A model generated the notes under the pieces. That model searched no databases and was not told where the DNA came from. It worked only from the letters and a program-made list of their open reading frames with translations. Position numbers and translations under genes: made by a program. This document shows, one piece after another, positions 22,507 to 29,694 of a DNA stretch of 64,000 bases; the first letter of the stretch is position 1; every line of letters starts with the position of its first letter. The DNA comes from Mariniphaga sp041686935 (GTDB lineage: Bacteria; Bacteroidota; Bacteroidia; Bacteroidales; Prolixibacteraceae): assembly GCA_041686935.1 (NCBI GenBank), contig JAWLCW010000015.1, positions 1-64,000 on the forward strand, given 5' to 3'.

Positions 22507-23373
22507 ATGCGGCAACTTAAAATCACAAAACAAATAACGCAGCGCGATGACGATGCAATAAACCGTTATTTTAATGAAATCAGCAAATACCCTATGGTAT
22601 CTGCCGAAGAAGAAGCGGAACTGGCATCGCGTATCAGAGCTGGTGATGACCAGGCTTTGGAAAAACTGGTTGTTGCAAACCTGCGTTTTGTTATTTCTGT
22701 TGCCAAACAATATCAAAATCAGGGATTATCCTTCCCCGATTTGATAAACGAAGGAAATCTGGGCCTTGTAAAAGCTGCAAAAAAATTTGATGAAACAAGA
22801 GGATTTAAGTTCATTTCGTACGCCGTTTGGTGGATAAGGCAGTCAATTATGCAAGCCATTTCAGAACAGACAAGAATTGTAAGGCTACCGTTGAACCGCC
22901 TCTCTTCCATCAATAAAATCAGAAAAGCCATTCCGGTTTTGGAACAGGAATATGAACGGAGACCCACCAATGATGAAATTGCCACTCACCTTGACTTATC
23001 ATTCGATGAAGTAGAAACAGCAAACAATATCAACAAACGACAGGTTTCATTTGATAAACCATTGTCGAACGAAGGGGATAACGACTTCAGCCTGTATGAT
23101 GTTGTTCAAACCGGAGATATTCCTTCGCCCGACAGCAATTTAATGGAAGAATCGCTAATAACCGATGTTAAACGTGCATTAAGCAAACTTTCGCAAAGGG
23201 AAGCCGAAATTCTGGTGCGTTCGTTCGGGCTGAATAACTCCTCTATTCATTCGCTTAACGATATGGCAACCGAGTTTGGACTTTCAGCCGAGCGTGTGAG
23301 GCAAATCAGACGAACCGGATTGTGTAAATTAAAATCGTTGCTAAAAGAAAAATTTACCTGGTCGGAGCAATAA
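22507..23373 (+). CDS. Sigma-70 family factor, RpoD-like paralogue
   Basis: A 288-residue sigma factor without region 1.1, the usual size in Bacteroidota. Regions seen: 1.2 (DDDAINRYFNEISKYPMVSAEEEAELASRIRAGD), 2 (LVVANLRFVISVAKQYQNQGLSFPDLINEGNLGLVKAAKKFDETRGFKFISYAVWWIRQSIMQAI), 3, and 4 with the helix-turn-helix LNDMATEFGLSAERVRQIRRTGL. Compared with the housekeeping Bacteroidota RpoD as I recall it, region 4 differs clearly (SQREAEILVRSFGLNNSSIHSLNDMATEFG), and the region 3 linker is not the usual one. It therefore looks like an alternative group 2 factor rather than the main one. It is followed by a cold-shock-domain gene. Confidence 0.85.
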   Translation: MRQLKITKQITQRDDDAINRYFNEISKYPMVSAEEEAELASRIRAGDDQALEKLVVANLRFVISVAKQYQNQGLSFPDLINEGNLGLVKAAKKFDETRGFKFISYAVWWIRQSIMQAISEQTRIVRLPLNRLSSINKIRKAIPVLEQEYERRPTNDEIATHLDLSFDEVETANNINKRQVSFDKPLSNEGDNDFSLYDVVQTGDIPSPDSNLMEESLITDVKRALSKLSQREAEILVRSFGLNNSSIHSLNDMATEFGLSAERVRQIRRTGLCKLKSLLKEKFTWSEQ

Positions 23374-23419
23374 AAGAATAATTATTAATAAATTTGGGGA
23401 AAATTACAAAAAATAATAC

Positions 23420-23869
23420 ATGGGAAGATCGCAGGAATCATTTAACAAAAAAGAAGTACGTAATAAAAAAGAGAAAAAACGGAAAGACAAAGAGAAAAAA
23501 CGTCAGGCACGTAAAGAAAACACCAAAAGCAACAGTCTTGACGACATGATTGCTTATGTTGACGAACATGGCAACATTACCGACACGCCCCCGGATCCCG
23601 ATCAAAAGGAAGAAGTTAACGCAGAAGACATTCAGGTGAGTGTGCCCCGCGGCCCGCTCGAAGAAATTGATCCCATTCGCAAGGGAACGGTTACCTATTT
23701 CAATTCATCAAAAGGTTTTGGGTTCATCACCGACCAGGAAACCCGGGAAAGTGTATTTGTGCATATAAACAACACACTCGAAGATATTCGTGAAGGAAAC
23801 CTTGTAAGTTTCGAAGTGGAAAAAGGACAAAAAGGACCTGTTGCTGTTAAAGTACAGGTGATCAGGTAA
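23420..23869 (+). CDS. Cold-shock-domain protein with a basic N-terminal extension
   Basis: A 149-residue protein. The C-terminal half (about 85-149) is a cold-shock domain: KGTVTYFNSSKGFGFITDQETRESVFVHINNT, with RNP1-like KGFGFI and RNP2-like VFVHI, and the closing strands NLVSFEVEKGQKGPVAVKVQVI. The N-terminal 45 residues are a Lys/Arg-rich stretch (NKKEKKRKDKEKKRQARKE), then an acidic linker. It should bind single-stranded nucleic acid; basic extensions of this kind are common in Bacteroidota relatives. It lies 46 bases after the sigma gene and may be co-regulated. Confidence 0.88.
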   Translation: MGRSQESFNKKEVRNKKEKKRKDKEKKRQARKENTKSNSLDDMIAYVDEHGNITDTPPDPDQKEEVNAEDIQVSVPRGPLEEIDPIRKGTVTYFNSSKGFGFITDQETRESVFVHINNTLEDIREGNLVSFEVEKGQKGPVAVKVQVIR

Positions 23870-23892
23870 TTTCATTTTTCAAATCCGAAAGT

Positions 23893-24108
23893 TCATTTTC
23901 CCAGATACCTTACAATATTAATTACAATTGTCAGGATTACACTTATGACAACCATTGTTGTGATTGGGAAGTAGAATTTGCTGTTTTTGTTTTCAATACC
24001 AATATCGCCCGGCAATTTTCCGAACCAGGAAAAAAGCCAGGGTGCCAGATAAAGCAACACCCCAATCACAATCAAAATAACTCCTGTAATAATAAACCAA
24101 CGGGCCAT
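23893..24108 (-). CDS. DUF2905-family small membrane protein
   Basis: A 71-residue protein (ATG at 24108) with two membrane helices, ARWFIITGVILIVIGVLLYL and FPITTMVVISVILTIVINIV. Between them is the family core GKLPGDIGIENKNSKFYFP, as in DUF2905 proteins. Function unknown. An in-frame ATG at 24150 would add 14 residues; the shorter form fits family length better. It points toward the cold-shock gene from the opposite strand. Confidence 0.75.
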   Translation of the reverse strand: MARWFIITGVILIVIGVLLYLAPWLFSWFGKLPGDIGIENKNSKFYFPITTMVVISVILTIVINIVRYLGK

Positions 24109-24283
24109 GTCCAATTTTTTGGTAAAATACAAATTTAAAAATTCCTGCATACTCGTTTAAATAATCCTGTTCAGGCAGAAATGTGGCATCGAAAGCATAT
24201 TTGTGTTATTATTCACTATAATAAATCTCCCTTTCAGGAAAAAATGATTTCTACTTTTGACGATGTAAAAGAACTATTTACCA

Positions 24284-26563
24284 ATGAAAAAGAATTACAC
24301 ATTTTCCAGGGCCGGATTAATCCTGCTTTTCACAGTACCCATTTTCCTAATTTGCAATGACATTAAAGCTCAGGAAGAACCGGCAACCACACAATTTATT
24401 GTCACTGACCAGTTTGGTTACCGGCCGGTTTCGCAAAAAGTGGCGGTAATCAGAAATCCACAGGTGGGTTACGATTCGCTTGAGGTTTTTATTCCCGGAA
24501 ATACATACGCATTGATTAACAAAGAAACCAAAGAACAGGTTTTTTCAGGAACTCCGGCAGCATGGAATAATGGAGCCACAGACAGTTCTTCAGGCGACAG
24601 AGCCTGGTGGTTCGATTTTTCTTCATTTACCGAATCCGGCTCCTATTACGTTTTAGATGTTGACAGCAATTTGCGTTCGTTCGAATTCGACATAAAAGAA
24701 AATATTTATGAAGAAATCATGTTTCATGCCTTGCGTACTTTTTTTTATCAACGTTCAGGGTTTGAAAAGCAACCTCCTTTCGCCTGCGAGGAATGGGCCG
24801 ACGGAGCCAGCCATTTGCAGGACAAACAAGCCCGCGATTTTTTAAGTAAAAATGATGCCTCAACCGAATGGGATGTTTCGGGCGGTTGGTACGATGCAGG
24901 CGACTTCAACAAATACACAAGCTGGACGACCAGTTACATAGTGGATTTCATGAAAGCATTCATCGAAAATCCCGGGGTTTGGGGCGACGATTACAACATT
25001 CCGGAATCGGGCAACAACATTCCCGATATTCTGGACGAAGCCAAATGGGGTCTCGATCACCTGCTACGGTTGCAAAAACCCGACGGAAGTATGTTAAGTG
25101 TTGTGGGAGTAGCGCATGCCAGCCCGCCATCTGCCGCAACTGCACCCTCGTATTACGGAAGACCAAATACATCAGGCACATTAAATGCCGCAGGCGCTTT
25201 TGCTCTTGCCTCCAAAGTTTACCGTTCGGTGGGTATGAAAGAGTATTCCGATTCACTGAAAAAAAGTGCAATAAAGGCCTGGAAATGGGCCGATGAAAAC
25301 CCAAATATTATTTTCAGAAACAACACAGGTTCAACAAGTGGTTTGGCTGCCGGTCAGCAGGAAACCGACGATTACGGAAGATTTGTGGCTAAAATGCAGG
25401 CTGCTGCCTTTCTTTATGAAATAACCGGCGAAGACGTTTACAAGAACTTTTTTGAAAGCAACTATGAGCAGGTTCATCTGATGCAATGGACTTTTGCCTA
25501 CCCTTTTGAAAGAAAAAACCAGGAAACTTTACTTTATTACACAGCACTCGACGGGATTTCGTCGTCGGTAAAATCGAATATCCTGAACAAATACCGCAGT
25601 GCCATGAATGGTGCTGAAAATTTTCCAGCCTACAGAAATCACAAAGACCCTTATCTGGCTCATATAAAAGATTATACCTGGGGAAGTAATTCAACCAAAT
25701 CGCATAAAGGATTGATGTTTTTAGCCTGGGAACAATACAACCTGAATCCCCAGAACAATGCAGAGGCACTGGCCGCTGCCGAGAATTACCTCCACTACCT
25801 TCACGGGGTTAATCCCTTCAATATGGTATATCTTTCAAATATGTATGGCTCAGGAGCAGAAAACTCCGTCAATGAATTTTATCATACCTGGTTTACCGAT
25901 GGCAGCGCCAAATGGGACCGGGCCGGCGAATCGCAATACGGGCCGGCGCCCGGCTTTTTAACCGGCGGGCCCAATCCTTATTACGACTGGGACGGCTGCT
26001 GTCCTTCGGGTTGCGGAAGTTCAAACAACAATGCCAGATGTTACGGCGAATCCATTTCACCTCCCAAAGATCAGCCCGATCAGAAATCATACAAAGACTT
26101 CAATACCTCCTGGCCGCTAAATTCATGGTCGGTTACCGAAAACAGTTGCGGTTACCAGATTAATTATATTCGTCTAATGGCCAGATTTTTGCCGGTTCGA
26201 TACGATTGCGCCGGCATATTGAATGGTAACGCTTTATACGACATTTGCGGTGTTTGTTCTGGTGGCACAACAGGTATTGTTCCGGCTTCCAGTTCAGAAG
26301 ATTGCATCACTACTTCAGCCACAGAAATAAAAACAGTCACTCCGGAAATCTTTCCAAATCCCGCATCAGGTATTTTAAATATCCGCTTTCAGCCGGAAAG
26401 TGAATACAGAGTTAAAATAATTAATGCCCAGGGACAGCATGTGATGGAGAAAAAATGCAAAGGAAACAGTGCATTGGAAATCAGCAATCTGAAACCTGGC
26501 AGTTACATAGTTGTTTTAACCGGTAAAAATGAAACCTGGAATAAAAAATTCGTGAAATTTTAG
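24284..26563 (+). CDS. Glycoside hydrolase family 9 endoglucanase with T9SS type A sorting domain
   Basis: A 759-residue secreted cellulase. In order: signal peptide (about 1-30), an N-terminal Ig-like CelD_N domain (about 35-135, TDQFGYRPVSQKVAVI), the GH9 (alpha/alpha)6 catalytic domain (about 140-640), a short Cys-rich segment (YDCAGILNGNALYDICGVCSGG), and a type A sorting domain (IFPNPASGILNIRF to KKFVKF). Catalytic region DVSGGWYDAGDFNKYT puts the base pair of Asp at 204 and 207; the acid Glu lies in NSWSVTENSCGYQINYI. It hydrolyses beta-1,4-glucans such as cellulose outside the cell and is probably anchored on the surface by the type IX system. The Cys-rich segment resembles a linker seen in secreted Bacteroidota proteins. 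Confidence 0.93.
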   Translation: MKKNYTFSRAGLILLFTVPIFLICNDIKAQEEPATTQFIVTDQFGYRPVSQKVAVIRNPQVGYDSLEVFIPGNTYALINKETKEQVFSGTPAAWNNGATDSSSGDRAWWFDFSSFTESGSYYVLDVDSNLRSFEFDIKENIYEEIMFHALRTFFYQRSGFEKQPPFACEEWADGASHLQDKQARDFLSKNDASTEWDVSGGWYDAGDFNKYTSWTTSYIVDFMKAFIENPGVWGDDYNIPESGNNIPDILDEAKWGLDHLLRLQKPDGSMLSVVGVAHASPPSAATAPSYYGRPNTSGTLNAAGAFALASKVYRSVGMKEYSDSLKKSAIKAWKWADENPNIIFRNNTGSTSGLAAGQQETDDYGRFVAKMQAAAFLYEITGEDVYKNFFESNYEQVHLMQWTFAYPFERKNQETLLYYTALDGISSSVKSNILNKYRSAMNGAENFPAYRNHKDPYLAHIKDYTWGSNSTKSHKGLMFLAWEQYNLNPQNNAEALAAAENYLHYLHGVNPFNMVYLSNMYGSGAENSVNEFYHTWFTDGSAKWDRAGESQYGPAPGFLTGGPNPYYDWDGCCPSGCGSSNNNARCYGESISPPKDQPDQKSYKDFNTSWPLNSWSVTENSCGYQINYIRLMARFLPVRYDCAGILNGNALYDICGVCSGGTTGIVPASSSEDCITTSATEIKTVTPEIFPNPASGILNIRFQPESEYRVKIINAQGQHVMEKKCKGNSALEISNLKPGSYIVVLTGKNETWNKKFVKF

Positions 26564-26598
26564 TTCTGAATTTTCATTTCGAATTAATTATCAAAGAG

Positions 26599-27387
26599 TT
26601 AAGCTTTTTTCAACTCATCCAGCCAGTTAAGAATCTTTCCGAAATGCGAACCCTCCCAGTAAATTTTCCCGCAGCCGGTGCATTTCCAGAATTCGTGGTA
26701 ATAATTCAACGTATCGTCGGGCAACCTGGAAGCTAATTTCGATTTTGAAACCTCTTCCAGTTCGCCATTGCAATTGGAACAGCGGGAAAAGGGCCGGAAA
26801 GAATTTTGAAGTTGTAACCGGTCAATCACCTCGGTCAATTGCTGTTTAGGATCATCATTCCGGATAAAGTATCCGTGTGTTACCGCATTTTGTTTTAAAA
26901 TACCCTTATCGCGTGTCAGAATGATGCGCTTTTCGTTCAACGATATTTCAATGATTTCGTCGTCTTCAAAATCGTTTCGGAACAGTGTGTCAAAACCAAG
27001 CAACCGAAGTTTCTGCGCCAGTTTTCCCAGGTTCACATCCACCACAAAACGGGTTTCGCGCAATGGTTTTGGACGGAGCCGCACCACCGGTGAAATATCG
27101 AGCGATTCAAACTGCGGATAAACCGAAATCTCCTCACCACCCTTCATCTGATAATCAAAACCCACCGATTCACCGTTCACCAAAATCAAATCCACTTCCC
27201 CGTGTGGAACGCCAATAGCCTGGATGGTGTTTTTAATGCCCGGCCGCCCTTTAAATTCATATACAAAATCCTTCTTTCGCCAGATTTTTGGCAAATGGTC
27301 GTTCAACTCTTCGTAAAAACGAAAACTTGCCTTACGAATTACCGGGGAATGATTTAAGCCAATATTTTCATCTCTTCCAAACTTCAT
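26599..27387 (-). CDS. Mut7-C RNase domain protein with ubiquitin-like N-terminus
   Basis: A 262-residue protein in two parts. The N-terminal 95 residues (KASFRFYEELNDHLPKIWRKKDFVYEF, then IQAIGVPHGEVDLILVNGESV) match the Mut7-C ubiquitin-like domain. The C-terminal part (about 110-262) is the Mut7-C RNase domain, with RFVVDVNLGKLAQKLRLLGFDTLFRNDFEDDEI, IILTRDKGIL and the zinc ribbon CSNCNGEL ... CTGCGKIYWEGSH. Such proteins are PIN-like predicted RNases; the exact target is unknown. The four zinc-ribbon Cys and the acidic residues of the PIN-like site are present. It is divergent from surE. Confidence 0.88.
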   Translation of the reverse strand: MKFGRDENIGLNHSPVIRKASFRFYEELNDHLPKIWRKKDFVYEFKGRPGIKNTIQAIGVPHGEVDLILVNGESVGFDYQMKGGEEISVYPQFESLDISPVVRLRPKPLRETRFVVDVNLGKLAQKLRLLGFDTLFRNDFEDDEIIEISLNEKRIILTRDKGILKQNAVTHGYFIRNDDPKQQLTEVIDRLQLQNSFRPFSRCSNCNGELEEVSKSKLASRLPDDTLNYYHEFWKCTGCGKIYWEGSHFGKILNWLDELKKA

Positions 27388-27443
27388 ATTTTTTCAAAAT
27401 TAAACAATCGAAAGATACTGATTCCTCCTCTGCTATTTTATTT

Positions 27444-27451
27444 TATCTTTG
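27444..27451 (+). promoter_or_regulatory. -7 box of the surE promoter
   Basis: TATCTTTG fits TAnnTTTG and lies 19 bases before the surE ATG. No clear TTTG at -33 is seen. The leader would be about 10-15 bases. Confidence 0.45.
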
Positions 27452-27470
27452 CTTTTTGTTGAAAAAGACT

Positions 27471-28232
27471 ATGACAGAAAAACCTTTAATATTAGTTACC
27501 AACGACGACGGCATTCACGCAAAAGGCCTTCGCGAACTGGTGGAGGTGATGCAGTTTTTTGGCGAGGTGGTAGTAATTTCTTCGGAAGTTGCCATGTCAG
27601 GAAAAGCGTGCGGAATTACGGTTGATCACCCCTTGCGTGCCATTCCGGTGGAAAAAATTCACGGTGTGCCCACCTGGAAAAGCAATGGCACACCGGTTGA
27701 CAGTGTAAAGCTGAGTTTCAACAACCTTTTTGAACGAACACCCGACTATGTGGTTTCGGGAATTAACCACGGCGCCAACTCGTCCATCAGCGTAATTTAC
27801 AGCGGAACCATGGGTGCAGCCATCGAAGGAAGTTTGCATGGCGTGCCTTCGCTGGGCTTTTCACTCGACGATTTCAGTTCTGATGCCGATTTTTCAAAAG
27901 CAAAAATAATTGTAGCAAAAGTTTTCCAGAGCGTGCTCGACAATGGCCTGCCTCCGTTTACCTGCCTCAACGTGAACATTCCGAGGGGAAAACCTAAAGG
28001 GATAAAAGTGTGCAGGCAAACCCACGGAAAGTGGGTGGAAGAGTTCGAAAAACGAACCGACCCGCATGGACGCGAATACCACTGGCTTTCGGGCTATTTT
28101 AAAAATTTCGAGGAAGGTTCTCCCGAAACCGATATCGATGCTCTGCAAAACAACTATGTTGCAGTGGTTCCCGTTTCGGTTGACATGACCTGCTACAAAA
28201 CCCTGGAAGAACTAAAAAACTGGACGTTCTGA
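27471..28232 (+). CDS. surE: 5'/3'-nucleotidase SurE
   Basis: A 253-residue nucleotidase of the SurE family, starting MTEKPLILVTNDDGIHAKGL with the metal-binding Asp-Asp pair in TNDDG. Other family marks: SGKACGITVDHPLR, TPVDSVKLSF, VVSGINHGANSSISVIYSGTMGAAIEG, and HGVPSLGFS. It dephosphorylates nucleoside monophosphates. The ATG at 27471 is chosen; an open frame from 27288 has no family likeness upstream. Its stop overlaps the start of a small membrane protein gene (TGATG), and lpxB follows, so the three form a unit. Confidence 0.95.
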   Translation: MTEKPLILVTNDDGIHAKGLRELVEVMQFFGEVVVISSEVAMSGKACGITVDHPLRAIPVEKIHGVPTWKSNGTPVDSVKLSFNNLFERTPDYVVSGINHGANSSISVIYSGTMGAAIEGSLHGVPSLGFSLDDFSSDADFSKAKIIVAKVFQSVLDNGLPPFTCLNVNIPRGKPKGIKVCRQTHGKWVEEFEKRTDPHGREYHWLSGYFKNFEEGSPETDIDALQNNYVAVVPVSVDMTCYKTLEELKNWTF

Positions 28233-28534
28233 TGCAACGCAAAAAGAGAAAGCCATTCAATTCGCCGGGCATCGGATTTCTTGCCGGATTTCTGGTTCCG
28301 GTGCTGGTGTTTTTTGGGGTTTACTGGTTTGGCGATAAAGGTGTTTCGTTTGAAAATTACGTAAAAAATTTATGGCACCTGCAGGCGCTGGTAAAACTGG
28401 GCAGCTTGTGTGTGTTTGCCAACCTGCTGGTATTTATGGGATTTATTCGTTTAAAATACGATCAGTCGGCCCGGGGTGTGCTGGGTGCTACCATTTTGTA
28501 CGCTTTGGCCGTTCTTATTTCAAGAGCTTTTTAA
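28232..28534 (+). CDS. Small membrane protein between surE and lpxB
   Basis: A 100-residue protein with a basic N-terminus (MQRKKRKPFNSPG) and three predicted membrane segments: IGFLAGFLVPVLVFFGVYWF, LVKLGSLCVFANLLVFMGFI and VLGATILYALAVLI. I know of no named family. The start overlaps the surE stop (TGATG) and lpxB begins three bases after its stop. A role in envelope biology is suggested only by that position. Confidence 0.7.
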   Translation: MQRKKRKPFNSPGIGFLAGFLVPVLVFFGVYWFGDKGVSFENYVKNLWHLQALVKLGSLCVFANLLVFMGFIRLKYDQSARGVLGATILYALAVLISRAF

Positions 28535-28537
28535 AAA

Positions 28538-29674
28538 ATGAAGTATTACCTGATAGCCGGAGAAGCATCGGGCGATTTACATGGCTCAAACCTGATGCGC
28601 GAATTGAAATTAGCCGACCCGGATGCGCAGTTCCGCTATTTCGGCGGTGACCTGATGCAAAACGAAGGCGGGACACTGGTAAAACACTACCGCGAAATGG
28701 CATTTATGGGAATAGTAAATGTGGTGCTGAACCTGAAAACCATTGGCCGGAACATGAAGTTTTGCCAGAAAGATTTGCTTGAATTTCAACCCGATGTTGT
28801 AATTCTGATTGATTATCCCGGATTTAATCTGCGCATGGCTGAATTTGCCAAACTGCACAAACTGCGGGTTTTCTACTACATTTCGCCTAAAGTGTGGGCG
28901 TGGAAAGAGTACCGGATAAAAAGAATTAAAGCCTATGTAGATGAGCTGTTTACCATACTTCCATTCGAAACGGAATATTTTAAAAAGCACGGAATCGACG
29001 TAAATTATGTGGGCAATCCGCTGATGGATTCAGTAGCATCGTTCCGAAAAAAAGCGCTTTCGAAAGAGGAATTTCTCGACAAAAACAATCTGGACGACCG
29101 TCCCATTGTAGCGTTGCTTTCGGGCAGCCGGAAACAGGAAATAAAAAACACGCTGCCCATTATGAGAAAAGCAGCCGCCTGTTATCCTGAATATCAGTTT
29201 GTGGTGGCCGGCGTTTCAACGGTTGACAAAAAATCGTACGACAAAATCCTGCGGGGATTTCCCATTCCGGTAATTTACAACCAAACCTACGATTTGCTGA
29301 ATAATGCTCATTCTGCACTTGTGGCTTCGGGAACTGCCACTCTCGAAACGGCTTTGTTTGGCGTTCCTCAAACGGTTCTTTACCGGGTTGAAGGTGGCCG
29401 TGTGGTTCAGGTTATCATGAAAAATTTCTTTTTGAAAGTGAAATGGGCGTCACTGCCCAACCTGATTCTGAACAAGGAAGCATTAAAAGAATTCATTCAG
29501 GTTGATTTGACTTTTAAAAATGTGAGGGACGAATTGCACCGCCTGTTATATGAACAGGATTACCGGGACAAAATAACTACCGATTACAGCCGTTTAATGG
29601 AGATATTGGGAGAACCCGGCACCTCGAAACGGGCGGCAAAAAAAATGATTGAAACTTTGAACTTTGAACATTAA
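28538..29674 (+). CDS. lpxB: Lipid-A-disaccharide synthase
   Basis: A 378-residue GT19 glycosyltransferase that joins two UDP-diacylglucosamine-derived units to make the lipid A disaccharide. Marks: KYYLIAGEASGDLHGSNLMREL, YFGGDLMQNEGG, MGIVNVVLNLK, ISPKVWAWKEYRIKRIKAYVDEL, LPFETEYFKKHGIDVNYVGNPLMDSV, LLSGSRKQEIKNTLPIM, and ASGTATLETALFGVPQTVLYR. The last seven codons (ETLNFEH) lie inside a GAACTTTGAAC word repeat, so the C-terminus may have been shaped by it. It is membrane-associated in the cytoplasm, in the lipid A pathway. Confidence 0.95.
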   Translation: MKYYLIAGEASGDLHGSNLMRELKLADPDAQFRYFGGDLMQNEGGTLVKHYREMAFMGIVNVVLNLKTIGRNMKFCQKDLLEFQPDVVILIDYPGFNLRMAEFAKLHKLRVFYYISPKVWAWKEYRIKRIKAYVDELFTILPFETEYFKKHGIDVNYVGNPLMDSVASFRKKALSKEEFLDKNNLDDRPIVALLSGSRKQEIKNTLPIMRKAAACYPEYQFVVAGVSTVDKKSYDKILRGFPIPVIYNQTYDLLNNAHSALVASGTATLETALFGVPQTVLYRVEGGRVVQVIMKNFFLKVKWASLPNLILNKEALKEFIQVDLTFKNVRDELHRLLYEQDYRDKITTDYSRLMEILGEPGTSKRAAKKMIETLNFEH

Positions 29675-29692
29675 ACCCGGAACTTTAAACTG
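29653..29692. repeat. GAACTTT word repeat at the lpxB / gldFG junction
   Basis: Words ACTTTGAACTTTGAACATTAAA then GGAACTTTAAAC run from inside lpxB (its last codons) to two bases before the gldFG start at 29695. This is the same word family as before hisB and hisH. Here the array overlaps coding sequence, giving lpxB the terminal residues ETLNFEH. Confidence 0.7.
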
Positions 29693-29694
29693 CC

